In this document: piece after piece, positions 34,376-44,258 of the stretch
How positions within the stretch are numbered: the stretch's first letter is position 1
Layout: every line of letters begins with the position of its first letter
Assembly (NCBI GenBank): GCA_900542675.1
Contig: UQOT01000003.1
Coordinates: forward strand, 1-64,000
Reading direction: 5' to 3'
DNA length: 64,000 bases
Source: an uncultured Eubacteriales bacterium
Lineage (GTDB): Bacteria > Bacillota > Clostridia > Monoglobales > Monoglobaceae
The notes under the pieces: generated by a model
The model's input: only the letters and a program-made list of their open reading frames with translations
What the model was told of the DNA's origin: nothing
Database searches by the model: none
Position numbers and translations under genes: made by a program

Positions 34376-34813
34376 TTGGGAAAATTTGAAACATTGTTTG
34401 ATCAGATTTCCAGGATTTCTGAGTTAAGTGACAGAGCGCCGCTTCAGCTTAGAAGTGATGTTTTTATATCGCTGTATGAAGCACTAAAGCAGGATAACGA
34501 ACAAAATATTCAGTTAGACAATATTGCTAAGGGATTTTTGGACAGAACTTCACTTAAGGCTTTTATTGATCAGAAAAAGCCGGCAAGCAATATTGAGCGT
34601 TCACTGCTGTTTGTATATTTTCTTGAGACGAATTCCGACGAACCTATAACATCTGAACTTATTGCTGGCTGTTATAAAATATGTAATATGAAAGAACCCG
34701 GTAATATTTCGCAAAATCTACGTGATGCGTGCAGTCCGAGATACGGATACTTAAAAATGGCTCATGATACTTATACAACAACTGAAAAGGGAAAAGCATT
34801 TTGCAATAGTTAA
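34376..34813 (+). CDS. Unrecognised protein, first gene of a two-gene module
   Basis: A 145-residue protein if it starts at TTG 34376 after a strong GGGAGGTG site; an in-frame start at 34277 would add 33 hydrophobic-rich residues without a good site. The sequence is helical, and the end (YGYLKMAHDTYTTTEKGKAF) looks like the wing of a winged-helix domain. No family recognised. It is AT-rich compared with neighbours and lies 30 nt upstream of a membrane protein gene, probably one operon. Accessory location beside a decayed IS and a mobile element. Confidence 0.6.
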   Translation: MGKFETLFDQISRISELSDRAPLQLRSDVFISLYEALKQDNEQNIQLDNIAKGFLDRTSLKAFIDQKKPASNIERSLLFVYFLETNSDEPITSELIAGCYKICNMKEPGNISQNLRDACSPRYGYLKMAHDTYTTTEKGKAFCNS

Positions 34814-34843
34814 TATTAAGAGACATATTGGGAGGTGAATGAG

Positions 34844-35860
34844 ATGCACAAAAATAATAAAAGATCTTATAAGAAACATCTTAGTTCACCCATCTCTAAA
34901 ATTAATGTATTTTTAGTGTTTGCAACTGCAGGAATAGTTTTACTTGGAATTGTATTTATGGTTCTGCCGTTTTATGGTATGTTTACATTTACTAAAGTAT
35001 ATCACATTTTTTATATTAGCAAACAAATTATAATTAGCTTGGAAGTTTTTGTAAGCATTGTTATTGCAGTATTCTTAGTTTTCCTTGGAGCATTAGTTAA
35101 TAAATGTTCCCGTAAAAAAATAAAAAAGATTATTATTGCTCTGTTGCCGCTAACTTGTTTGTTTTTATTCGGTACAATAACAGTAGTTGCCGGTACGGCT
35201 GTTTTGGAGACACATTATTTAAATGAACAAAAGGAAGAAGAAAACGATGACTTTGAATTTGATATATCATCGGATAATCTTCTGTTTAACGGCTATCAAG
35301 CATCAGATTTAAGAAATCATAAGGGAGCATTAAAGAATCGGACTATTGAACTGATAAAAAGCCCGGATAAAAATAATATTAACGGAAGCGATGCAAACTT
35401 TGCTGCCTTTGAGAAAAAAACTTCTTTAGTCCATGATTATGAAGAGGCATATATAGTTTTGCGTGAGAAAAAACTATTCGAGAATGAATGTCGCGATGAA
35501 CGCACAAGATTAAACAATACATCAATTTATTATAGACTTGAGGCTAACTATTACTATAAAGATTCGGCAAATCAAAATCTGCTTATGGATAGATACAATG
35601 ACTCTGCGGATGAATTGTACAGTCAGCAAGACTACGCCGGAGCAATTGAAGAATTTTCAAGTGCTCTTAAGTGGGGATTTACAAGCGTTGTTACTGCATA
35701 CGAGGAAAGTAATGGTATATCTGCAGATGTTAAGGAACGCATTGGTGATTTATATGAATTGTATGAAAAGATATCAAATTGTGAGGCTTTTCCGCAAGAT
35801 GTCAAAAACAAGGCAGAAATATTTGCCGAAGTATTAAAGGATGCAAAAAATGAATTATAA
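34844..35860 (+). CDS. Membrane protein with TPR-like C-terminal region, unknown
   Basis: A 338-residue protein with three hydrophobic segments (near residues 21-44, 61-86 and 98-123), a short acidic linker and a long soluble part whose YNDSADELYSQQDYAGAIEEFSSALKWG segment resembles a tetratricopeptide unit. Start ATG 34844 follows GGGAGGTG. Partner of the preceding gene. No known system was recognised; a stress or defence role is only suggested by location. Confidence 0.6.
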   Translation: MHKNNKRSYKKHLSSPISKINVFLVFATAGIVLLGIVFMVLPFYGMFTFTKVYHIFYISKQIIISLEVFVSIVIAVFLVFLGALVNKCSRKKIKKIIIALLPLTCLFLFGTITVVAGTAVLETHYLNEQKEEENDDFEFDISSDNLLFNGYQASDLRNHKGALKNRTIELIKSPDKNNINGSDANFAAFEKKTSLVHDYEEAYIVLREKKLFENECRDERTRLNNTSIYYRLEANYYYKDSANQNLLMDRYNDSADELYSQQDYAGAIEEFSSALKWGFTSVVTAYEESNGISADVKERIGDLYELYEKISNCEAFPQDVKNKAEIFAEVLKDAKNEL

Positions 35861-35899
35861 ATCGGGAGTATGAAAGAATTTCTATATATTAGATTTCTA

Positions 35900-36723
35900 G
35901 AGCGTGTGAGAAAAAGTCTGTAAATATGATTCCTTCTATGATAGAATATAAATAATATCATAGGAGGAATTTTTATATGGGAAGACGAAGAAAAGAGAGA
36001 ATGAGTGAAGGGAAGCGGAGTATCATAGCGGGACTGATACAAGAGTATGTATAAAAACAGCAGCAGATATTGAAGACGCTCTCAAAGATTTGCTCGGCGG
36101 AACAATTCAGGAGATGATGTAAGCCGAGCTTGATGAACATCTGGGTTACGAGGAATATGAACGCAGTGATAATCCGGATTACAGAAGCGGCACAAAAACC
36201 AAGAGATTACGCAGTTCTTATGGCGAGATACCGATTGATGTTCCGCTCGTGAAAAAGATAGCAGCATACATAATTTTAGGCATTAACAACGAAGGCAGAA
36301 AAGTTGTATTGTGCATCAGATAAGGAATACATTAAAACGAGTAGCTGAAAAAGACAAAAAAGCTTTAGCTTGCGAAGGCTTAACAGACAGAGGAGCGTAT
36401 TTCCAAGCGATACGACGCTTTTAAAGGCACTGTATCTGGCGACTTTTGAGGCCACAAAAAAGTGGACAATGCCGCTGCGGAATGGCAGGGTTTACGGAGA
36501 ACTGTCCATTATGTATGACGGGCGGTTGGCATAGCATAAATTTTTCGCCGATGTCAAGGGCAGGATAAACGCCCGTAGAAACCACCGGGCGCCCTTGACA
36601 TACCGTTAAATTTATGCTACAGTAAAGCTAAGGCAGGAACGCCGAAATCCGGCTGTTCCTGCCCAAAAATCACAGTATTTTATCATAGAAAAATTGATTT
36701 TACAGAAAAAGGCTCACACGCCC
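35900..36723. mobile_element. Decayed IS256-family insertion sequence
   Basis: Ends GAGCGTGTGAG... and ...CTCACACGCCC are inverted repeats. The interior (824 bp, against about 1.3 kb in intact members) holds a transposase with internal deletions, stops and frame changes. Further inverted repeats (ATGTCAAGGGC/GCCCTTGACAT, GGCAGGAAC/GTTCCTGCC) lie before the right end. No 8-bp target duplication could be matched. Confidence 0.8.
35977..36534 (+). pseudogene. IS256-family transposase, broken
   Basis: Starts GRRRKERMSEGKRSIIAGLIQEY after AGGAGGAAT, then stops. Recognisable pieces continue in other frames: DALKDLLGGTIQEMM, LDEHLGYEEYERSDNPDYRSG, ILGINNEGRKVVL, and the C-terminal SVFPSDTTLLKALYLATFEA...KKWTMPLRN ending at 36534. 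The DDE core between them is largely deleted, so it cannot be active. Confidence 0.85.
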
Positions 36724-36763
36724 CTTGAAACAGACTCGGCTTTCGGGGGGGATTTTTCTGTCT

Positions 36764-36775
36764 ATTCCCACTCGA
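36764..36775. repeat. Left attachment site (att) of the guaA-integrated element
   Basis: ATTCCCACTCGA repeats exactly at 48654-48665 over the last codons of guaA, in the same orientation. Here it is followed leftward by a TAG stop in the guaA sense, so this site preserves the original guaA 3' flank. Confidence 0.88.
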
Positions 36776-36897
36776 CTTTTTGGAAGTTAATCTTTGTGAT
36801 TTTCCTTGATATATCGTGATTTTATTTCTCAAATTTCACAGTTTTATATATCGTATTTTGATTTGCGAGAGTTTTTGTACTCAAATTGTACTCAAAA

Positions 36898-38748
36898 TTA
36901 TAGTTTACGCCATTTCTTGATAGTTTCCCATGTATTACTATCGTCTGCAGTGTCTATTGCAAAACGCAGGCATTTTTCATCTATAGGACGCTTTATCATT
37001 ACATTATATTCTCCACTACCATCAGACGCGTGCTGCATCTCATATGTACGCCTATAATTTTTACAAATTGTTGATAAATATTTATAGGCTTCAAGACAAC
37101 TGCTTTTATCAGCAAATAAAATATCCAAAGATGATTGTAAATTATCACCTGTTTTTTCGCCTATAAGAGTTCCTAAAAAGCCAATCATATAGTAAGGTAT
37201 AGGAGTTCTCTTATCAACACTTATCTTCTTTTGCTCATATTCAGCTTTTTTATAGAAATAATAAAGCTTTATCATATTGTCATAAGTCAAATAAGAATGT
37301 ATATTTGAGCAATATTCATCAAAAAGTTCTTTTCCTTGAGCTAACACTAAGTTTTTCTTTGTGAATGCTATATATCCTGTTTTTATCAAAGCTAAAAATA
37401 CTTGTAATAATTTTTCCAATGAAACGCATATATCAGAATAATTGGTTATTCCATAATCTAGATTCTCTATAAAGCTATTAGCTTTTTTGATAAGATTAGC
37501 TTTATCAACTTGTGATAAATTTTCCTTAAACTTGTTATTATCACTTGGCTTTACAAGCAAAACAAATCCACGTTTCATAAATTCTTCTTGCATTCTATAA
37601 AAAATATCCATATTTGAAGTGAATGCTTTGTCTGATATTGCATTTTGTTTGTTCGTAAACTTAACAACATTATTATAAAAGGTCTTATTGTCTATATCTT
37701 CTGGGTTATCTATAACCAAAGTTTTTAACATTACATACACATTCTTAAACTCATCCTCTATATCTCCACTAGAATTTTCCAATACTTTTTTTATTGAGCT
37801 GACGGTCTGACAACCGTTTACTATCTGAGGATTTACTAATGGAAGAATTCGTAGTTTCCTGTTAGTATCCTGATATGAAGGTTGAATTTCCTGACATATA
37901 ACCGTTATACCGTTATTATAGTACATAAAATTTTTTCTTTCGTTTTCAGAACGAAGGGTTTCAACGATACCATTATTAACAGAATTTTTTCCTAAATATT
38001 CTCGTATGTTCTTTTCAAAAATTGAATAGTCTTTTTCTTCGGCAGCTAGTAGCATTCTATATATTTCATAAACAGGTGTTATTATATAATATGCCTCATA
38101 TAGCCCTTCCACACCATACTCTTCTCGTAACGAAGCAAATGTACCTTTATTAACTGTACCCAAATTATATGTAAATTCTATATCTGGTTTATAGTTTCTT
38201 CCGTAATACAGTTCATATAATGCAGAAAGGTCAAAATATTCTGAATTAACTAAACAGGATAGGTCATGTTTTGAGTTGTTAAAGCTTTTTATTAAACTTT
38301 CTATATCTTTGCTTTTGTTATTTGTTGTAGTAAAGAAATGAAGGTGTATTTTGTAATCAGCATCAATCGCAATTTTGTTGAAAATATTTTGCAATTTTTC
38401 ACTTTTTTTATATTTATTGTTTTTCAAAAGGGTTAGTGGTGATTCCAAAAAATCTGACACCTCTTTTCTTGTTACAGCGATATCATCTTTATAATACTTA
38501 TTTTGTATTATATATAATTCCTTGTTTTCTTCAAAATGAACAAAACAATCAATTCCCTTATCATTGTATTCGGTAATGTATTCCGGTATAATCTCTTCGT
38601 CCATGCTATATATTCTGCTCAATATCCAATAGTTAAAAGCATAAGCATCGTTATTAAGATTTAAATCAGCATATCCCCATTGTTCCTTTATTATACAAAT
38701 ATCATCTTGAATTTGTTCCTTAAATATCTTTAAATCTTGATTTGCCAT
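36898..38748 (-). CDS. AIPR-family abortive infection protein
   Basis: A 616-residue protein with the AIPR signature: FMYYNNGITVICQEI near residue 275 and NPQIVNGCQTVSSIKKVLENS near 311, followed by FTNKQNAISDKAFTSN. The N-terminal part contains DKGIDCFVHFEENKELYIIQNKYYKDD, which resembles a restriction-type nuclease core (D...E-x-Q/K). It likely causes growth arrest or nucleic-acid damage on phage attack. It sits 14 nt downstream of the restriction enzyme gene, so it is probably co-expressed as a second line of defence. Confidence 0.85.
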   Translation of the reverse strand: MANQDLKIFKEQIQDDICIIKEQWGYADLNLNNDAYAFNYWILSRIYSMDEEIIPEYITEYNDKGIDCFVHFEENKELYIIQNKYYKDDIAVTRKEVSDFLESPLTLLKNNKYKKSEKLQNIFNKIAIDADYKIHLHFFTTTNNKSKDIESLIKSFNNSKHDLSCLVNSEYFDLSALYELYYGRNYKPDIEFTYNLGTVNKGTFASLREEYGVEGLYEAYYIITPVYEIYRMLLAAEEKDYSIFEKNIREYLGKNSVNNGIVETLRSENERKNFMYYNNGITVICQEIQPSYQDTNRKLRILPLVNPQIVNGCQTVSSIKKVLENSSGDIEDEFKNVYVMLKTLVIDNPEDIDNKTFYNNVVKFTNKQNAISDKAFTSNMDIFYRMQEEFMKRGFVLLVKPSDNNKFKENLSQVDKANLIKKANSFIENLDYGITNYSDICVSLEKLLQVFLALIKTGYIAFTKKNLVLAQGKELFDEYCSNIHSYLTYDNMIKLYYFYKKAEYEQKKISVDKRTPIPYYMIGFLGTLIGEKTGDNLQSSLDILFADKSSCLEAYKYLSTICKNYRRTYEMQHASDGSGEYNVMIKRPIDEKCLRFAIDTADDSNTWETIKKWRKL

Positions 38749-38762
38749 TTCTGCCTCCTATA

Positions 38763-40331
38763 TCAGTTTAAAAAATCTAATATTCTTTCATGTCGTTGTA
38801 TTTGTTCTATAAATTCAATTATAGTCAGAGGTAATATATCAACCTTATAATGACTCTTTGAAAATTCTGTCATATATCTTGTGTCAGAATGGATTGAAGG
38901 TGCTATAAGCATCGTAAACACAATTTTATTAGGATATTTACTAATAGCTTCTTGTAAATGCCGCGTTATAGCTGGGACTTCATTTGTTGCCTGATTTCTT
39001 GCACACATCAAAGTAACTTCTACAAGAGGATTGCTTTCACTTTCAAAGCATTCAATATCAGCCATGCCTCCAGATGCCGTAAAGGTCGGTAGTCCTTCGT
39101 CATCTACATGATAATTAGGATACACTTCTAAATTCTTAAAATTCTGCTTTAATGCTATGCTAGTTAGAAACTCTAGTCTTGTCGGTTTATCTATAATTCT
39201 AAGTATTGCATTTTTACTTTCTGTTTTTCCGCAAGCTATGTGTAATTCTTTGATGATTTCCTCTTTGCTATATTCTTCTGCCCAACAAGCTAATGTTTTT
39301 ATTTTCACATCATCAATAGCATCTTTTTCTATTTCTTTAGTTGTAAGTATATTGCTATCAATCTCGCCCATATACTTGAAATAATCATATTTGGTTGCAT
39401 ATGTGTCATAAGTGTAGTAATTATCTAATATGTAACTAATTTTATCCTTTTCAAAAGAATTAAAATCTAAGAAGCGACCATTTCCTCTTAGTGAGACTAT
39501 GCCTGTAATACGCATTTTTCTAATAAATTCGTCTACAGCCTCTCCCATTATCCGATTCATTTTAAATCTATTTTTCTGCTCATCTGTAGCATTAAGTAAT
39601 CTCAAGCACATTTCATAAATGATTTCATCTCCATAGTTATAACCGTAGACACTTCGTATCTCCTTAATTTTCTTATAGAGAGCTACAGCATCATTATCAG
39701 GCCAACATATTAAAAGAGAAAGTTCTTTTCTAAAAATACCAGCACCATTTTCAAATTCATCTTCTTTTAACAACCTAATAACTTGCAACAACAATGGAAG
39801 CGCAGCATTCGCGTTAGCATTTTTGCGAAAGGGATTGTTTGTCTGGTATTTCATTAATGCATTAAGAAAAACATTTCTTATTTTTTCATCGTTTTTTGGC
39901 GTTTCATTTAGTGCATCAATCAACATATGACCGGTGGTTGAAATTTCGATTGGTTTATCAATTTCGTAATAAACAAAACCAAATTCCATTGATAGTTTAT
40001 ACCAAGTATCAAATCTTGAAGGCCAACCCTTCTCAAATCCTGACTCCTTATGATCTTGTGGACTATTTTTCATTATTTCTTTTACGTCAGAAATATCAAA
40101 ACAATCATCACTATTTAAAATAGCCTTTAATCTTGGAGTACGATTAATATACATCGGACAATACAACTTGCTTTTTATAAGATTTGCAGCGACTTGTTCT
40201 ATTACTTTGTTATTTAATACTTGTCCCTCATAAGGTAATATACAATTCAAAAAATCCACAATCCTTTCTGGATTTCTCATTGTTGTTGAGAATGATAAAG
40301 GTTTATATTCGGCTTTTCTTATTCTTGTCAT
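38763..40331 (-). CDS. AlwI-family type IIS restriction endonuclease
   Basis: A 522-residue enzyme opening with KPLSFSTTMRNPERI, characteristic of AlwI-family nucleases. The catalytic region near residue 430 has GGMADIECFE then PLVEVTLMCARNQ; the E-V-T in place of E-x-K is as I recall for the related N.BstNBI group. AlwI recognises GGATC and cuts outside the site; the same specificity here is an inference. Two cognate methylases lie upstream in the same operon (13-nt gap). Confidence 0.85.
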   Translation of the reverse strand: MTRIRKAEYKPLSFSTTMRNPERIVDFLNCILPYEGQVLNNKVIEQVAANLIKSKLYCPMYINRTPRLKAILNSDDCFDISDVKEIMKNSPQDHKESGFEKGWPSRFDTWYKLSMEFGFVYYEIDKPIEISTTGHMLIDALNETPKNDEKIRNVFLNALMKYQTNNPFRKNANANAALPLLLQVIRLLKEDEFENGAGIFRKELSLLICWPDNDAVALYKKIKEIRSVYGYNYGDEIIYEMCLRLLNATDEQKNRFKMNRIMGEAVDEFIRKMRITGIVSLRGNGRFLDFNSFEKDKISYILDNYYTYDTYATKYDYFKYMGEIDSNILTTKEIEKDAIDDVKIKTLACWAEEYSKEEIIKELHIACGKTESKNAILRIIDKPTRLEFLTSIALKQNFKNLEVYPNYHVDDEGLPTFTASGGMADIECFESESNPLVEVTLMCARNQATNEVPAITRHLQEAISKYPNKIVFTMLIAPSIHSDTRYMTEFSKSHYKVDILPLTIIEFIEQIQRHERILDFLN

Positions 40332-40344
40332 ATTTTACACCACC

Positions 40345-41268
40345 TTAATAGTTTTTCACTAAAACCTCATAAGAGTCTTTTTCTGTGTTGTCATGATAGT
40401 TGATATAATTGCTTTGTATTCGTATAATGTTATACTGCTGCGCCCACTCATTGAATGTTCCGTTATATCTTCTTCTATGCCATAAAACATTTGATACTGC
40501 AAATCTTACCCCGCGTTCATTCAGTTCATCAAGAAACTGTATCAGGCGCATTTCACTATCTTCGTCCCATAATTTATTATATTCACTGAATGTTATTAGA
40601 TATGGAGGGTCTAAGTACACAAAATCCTCTTCGGTCGGTTCGACATTATTTACAAATTCTTGAAAATCCATATTGTAAAACTCAAGTTCTCTATCACTGA
40701 CATAATCAAAATAGGAATTTAATGCATTTACAACATTTTTGTTAAAATCAACATTCCCTACGGGCAAATTGAAATCACCTTTTCTGTTAAATCTCAGCAT
40801 TCTGTTAAAACCATATATCAGTAACATATATAGTAGCATCATATCAGTCTTATCTTCATTGAAATCCGCCCTTAACTTCATATATGCTTCTTTATTATAT
40901 TTTGCAAAATACGTCTTTATAAACTCTTTTTTTAAGTCTTGCGGAACATCTTTCCCCATATAAGTTGCTGATAATTTATATTTTTCAATATTGCGTTCAA
41001 GTTCGTTCCAAAACGCTTCTTGATTGTTACTATATGACAGTAAAAATTCATGTAATTGTATCATATACTTATCTATATCATTCAATAAATATTCATTAGC
41101 GTCTACATTTAAAAACACACTTCCACCGCCACAGAATGGCTCTATGAATCTATTTATATCTTTTGGAAAGTTTTCTTTTAATTGTGGTAGAAGCTTAAAT
41201 TTATCACCAACATAAAAAAACGGAGAACGTTTTAATGATTCTTTTACTTTTGAAACCAAATTAATCAC
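40345..41268 (-). CDS. DNA adenine methylase, Dam/D12 class (M1)
   Basis: A 307-residue N6-adenine methyltransferase. Motif I is FIEPFCGGGSVFLN near residue 42 and motif IV is YLDPPYL near 217; the target domain lies between. It is expected to protect one strand of the site cut by the adjacent AlwI-type enzyme. Starts inside the preceding methylase gene (8-nt overlap). Confidence 0.9.
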   Translation of the reverse strand: MINLVSKVKESLKRSPFFYVGDKFKLLPQLKENFPKDINRFIEPFCGGGSVFLNVDANEYLLNDIDKYMIQLHEFLLSYSNNQEAFWNELERNIEKYKLSATYMGKDVPQDLKKEFIKTYFAKYNKEAYMKLRADFNEDKTDMMLLYMLLIYGFNRMLRFNRKGDFNLPVGNVDFNKNVVNALNSYFDYVSDRELEFYNMDFQEFVNNVEPTEEDFVYLDPPYLITFSEYNKLWDEDSEMRLIQFLDELNERGVRFAVSNVLWHRRRYNGTFNEWAQQYNIIRIQSNYINYHDNTEKDSYEVLVKNY

Positions 41269-42343
41269 CTACTTTTACAATGAATATATATTCCCTATGG
41301 TCTGTAAAATCTGTTTTCCCTGCATTGAAATACTGATGAGATTTATCAAATACTTGCATTGTGCCTTTATCTTCTAGTATATCTCTTATTTTTTCAAGAG
41401 TTATCTTATTTTTTGAAGATGAACTTTTGGATTTGTAAGTATTATTATACGAAACAACAATATATTTGCAGTTTAATGTATCAATCAAATTTTTAAATAC
41501 AGTTGGCGCATTACTACGACAATACTCACTCATATTTTGCGGTTCCGGTTTTAACGCCTCTCCATATAGCTTTGGTTTTTCCCAACACGCTATGTTTTCT
41601 AACACATGATAAAATCTGCTATACTGCCTCGAATTATATGGAGGGTCAATATAAACGATGTCACTTTGCAACCTACTTGCGTATTCGTTTGCATCACATC
41701 TTGTTATAACAATATTTTTTTCTTTTGTATCATACGGATTTATTAAATCAAATATAAATTTATCTTCAACATTTTTTCCCTTAATATAGGCATCATAATG
41801 TCCAACTGTATTGGCTGCTTTATCAGCGGAATATAAAAGTGATGCAATCAAAATGTTTATTTCTTTTTCATTAAACTCATTTTTTAACATTTCGATATGT
41901 TCTCTTATATATCCAATAAGCTTTGCATCGTTATACGAAAAAAATCTATCTCCATACCATTGAGAACAATAATTATCCGATAAATCTGTAACATTAAGGT
42001 TATTGTATAAACTTTTAATATTTTTAAGTTTAATTATGTCATAAGTAGCATTTTCAAAAAATGCCTTATATATTATCTCGTTAGAAAACAGAAAATCATT
42101 TATATATAGTTCATCAACTACTCCCAACATAGAATAAGACATTATTCCTGTGCCAGCAAATATGTCGCAAAATGAATTACCTGAACAGTGCCTACTTACT
42201 AATTCTACAATCCATTCGGATAATTTATATTTGCTTCCCGTGTATCGTCTATTCCATATATTATAACTCACTTTGTTTACTCCTAATAAATTATTGTATT
42301 GCAAAAGTATTTTATATAGAGAAATAGTTAATTCGCCCGTCAT
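41261..42343 (-). CDS. DNA adenine methylase, D12-like class (M2)
   Basis: A 360-residue methyltransferase with motif I CDIFAGTGIMSYSM near residue 59 and motif IV VYIDPPYNSRQYSRFYHVLEN near 230. Together with M1 it would methylate both strands of an asymmetric site, as expected for type IIS systems. It is the first gene of the cargo operon. The first ~25 residues may be overcalled; the body begins at NIWNRRYTGSKYKL. Confidence 0.88.
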   Translation of the reverse strand: MTGELTISLYKILLQYNNLLGVNKVSYNIWNRRYTGSKYKLSEWIVELVSRHCSGNSFCDIFAGTGIMSYSMLGVVDELYINDFLFSNEIIYKAFFENATYDIIKLKNIKSLYNNLNVTDLSDNYCSQWYGDRFFSYNDAKLIGYIREHIEMLKNEFNEKEINILIASLLYSADKAANTVGHYDAYIKGKNVEDKFIFDLINPYDTKEKNIVITRCDANEYASRLQSDIVYIDPPYNSRQYSRFYHVLENIACWEKPKLYGEALKPEPQNMSEYCRSNAPTVFKNLIDTLNCKYIVVSYNNTYKSKSSSSKNKITLEKIRDILEDKGTMQVFDKSHQYFNAGKTDFTDHREYIFIVKVGD

Positions 42344-42649
42344 TTTTTAGTGCCACATGTTAATTTTTAAAACAATTTTGTCTTAAATCGGACTTGTTGC
42401 TTGTCGTAGTTCTCTTATTCTAATAATAATATTCTAAAAATCATAATTCACATTGCATCACAGCATACAACCATATTTATATACTTTTATTATACTACCA
42501 AACTGTAAATAAGTCAACCGATTTTCAGTGGCAGACACAGTAATTTACACTACACTTAAAATAATTTCAAATGAAAACATCAAGTCTTATATATAATAAA
42601 CAGCCTGCTATTAGCTTTTCAATACTAATTGCAAGGCTTTTATCTTTTC
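42344..42649. other. Gene-free stretch ahead of the restriction operon
   Basis: AT-rich; likely holds the promoter of the methylase/restriction operon, but no clear promoter or repeat was picked out. Confidence 0.4.
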
Positions 42650-43030
42650 TTATACTACTTTTAGATTATACACAATCGTTGAATATACGATTTCCTCTGC
42701 CTGCGCCTTTATATTATTCATCATACCGACCCATTTCATTTGGTCGGTGGCTTTTAACTGCTCCGTAACACCTTGCTTGTCTGCAAGTTCCGTAATCAGC
42801 CTATCAACCTCATTTTTTGCTTTTACATCAACTTTTTCAAGATATTCAAGCAGTGTTCCGTTCGCAAGCAATAAAGAATAAAAAGCATTATGATGTTCCT
42901 TTATAAATTTCTTATGTATATTGCCATATTTTCCGATATTGTACCGCTTTTGCGAAACAGTTAAATCCGGCATATAATAATCTCCAACTTTGACATATTC
43001 AATTCCGTTTTCAATAAATCTTTCTTTCAT
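42650..43030 (-). CDS. TnpV-like transposon-encoded protein
   Basis: A 126-residue protein whose pattern (IENGIEYVKVGDYYMPDL, GKYGNIHKKFIKEHHNAFYSLLLANGTLLEYL) matches the TnpV family found in clostridial mobile elements. Function is not established. Ribosome site AGGAGGACACG. Confidence 0.8.
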   Translation of the reverse strand: MKERFIENGIEYVKVGDYYMPDLTVSQKRYNIGKYGNIHKKFIKEHHNAFYSLLLANGTLLEYLEKVDVKAKNEVDRLITELADKQGVTEQLKATDQMKWVGMMNNIKAQAEEIVYSTIVYNLKVV

Positions 43031-43073
43031 AATCGTGTCCTCCTAAAATTTAATATATTTCCCAAACTACCCA

Positions 43074-43094
43074 CACAGGAATGTGGCACATTCC
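43074..43094. repeat. Palindrome downstream of the relaxase gene
   Basis: 10-bp arms CAGGAATGTG / CACATTCCTG around one base. An almost identical palindrome lies at 44565-44585, on the other side of the relaxase gene. Confidence 0.8.
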
Positions 43095-43121
43095 TGTACG
43101 AGTAATTACAGAAGTATCTGT

Positions 43122-44258
43122 TTATCTTGATATGTCTGACCGCTTCTTGTGTTTAGTTTTATTTATAGTTTTTAATATTTCCTTTATCTTATCAATCCCG
43201 AAAAAATCTTTTATTCTGTCAAAATCTCTGACTTGTACTTTCAACCGACTATTCTCTATATTCAAGTCCCAAACTCTTGATTTTAACTTTTGATTTTCAT
43301 CTGTGAGTTTTGAAATTGTAGCTGCCGACTGCTGTTGTAATTTTTCTGCTCGATAACATCTTCGGGCGAGATTTTTAACAATCTTAATCAGTTTATTTAT
43401 AAATGGCTCTACATACTTTGTCTTATATGTTTTTGCTGACATCAGCGTTGGCGGCTCTGTAATTTCAAAATCTTTATTATCATTCAGCTTTTGAGCCGTT
43501 ACTATTGCATATTCCTCTGCGTTTGTATAAGCTGATATTTTATGCTCTAAATCTTCTTTTTGCTCAGTTAAGGCTTCAACTTCTTCAATCAGTTTGTCAC
43601 GCTTAAATTCACTGACGGATTTATGTTTTTCGTGCGTTCCTTTTTTATCCCACTCAATACCGTATTCAAGCATAATTTCTGATAACTTTTCCTTTTCGGA
43701 ATAAACCCATCTGTTCCACTCCGTATCGCTTCTGCCTTTACCGACAAAGCCTTGTGCTTCAAGAGCCTTTTTTAGTGAAACCCTTGTTTCAAGTCCTCGC
43801 TTGCTGCCTGTTGTAAATGGAACGAAATCTATATGTAAATGCGGTGTTGCTTCGTCCATATGCAGATGAGCCGAGAATACATATAAATTCGGATTGCGTT
43901 CTTGAAATGTTTTCATATAATTATCAAGAATAGTCTTTGAAAGCTGACCATTCTCTGATGCTGCGTGCGTATCCTCAAAATTTCCGATTTGCAATATTAT
44001 CTCGTGAAATAATTTTTCCTGTTTGCCTGTACGAATTTTTTCGTAGTAGTCATCAATCATTCTATCCTTGCGTGTTTGTCTTGCATTGAATTTGTCAAGA
44101 GCTTCATCGAATAGCTGATGATATACATCTTTTATGTTTTCATTACAATATGTAATGTTATTTTGTGTACGCTCTGCGTCAACATTTTCTGCTGTGAAAT
44201 CCCTATTGTTATGTCTTATAGAGCCTTTTCCGACCATTACGCTTATGCTTCTTTTCAT
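43122..44258 (-). CDS. MobV-type relaxase (Mob_Pre)
   Basis: A 378-residue plasmid-mobilization/recombination protein that nicks at oriT and leads transfer of the strand. The metal-binding signature AHLHMDEATPHLHIDFVP is near residue 130. The N-terminal KRSISVMVGKGSIRHNNR is usual for clostridial members, and the C-terminal half is a long coiled coil. It starts next to a 10-bp-arm palindrome (44315-44335) that may be part of oriT. Confidence 0.9.
   Translation of the reverse strand: MKRSISVMVGKGSIRHNNRDFTAENVDAERTQNNITYCNENIKDVYHQLFDEALDKFNARQTRKDRMIDDYYEKIRTGKQEKLFHEIILQIGNFEDTHAASENGQLSKTILDNYMKTFQERNPNLYVFSAHLHMDEATPHLHIDFVPFTTGSKRGLETRVSLKKALEAQGFVGKGRSDTEWNRWVYSEKEKLSEIMLEYGIEWDKKGTHEKHKSVSEFKRDKLIEEVEALTEQKEDLEHKISAYTNAEEYAIVTAQKLNDNKDFEITEPPTLMSAKTYKTKYVEPFINKLIKIVKNLARRCYRAEKLQQQSAATISKLTDENQKLKSRVWDLNIENSRLKVQVRDFDRIKDFFGIDKIKEILKTINKTKHKKRSDISR

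Noticed and set aside
35892..36731. Target-site duplication around the IS256 remnant
   Set aside because: The 8 bp on either side do not match, probably because of decay.
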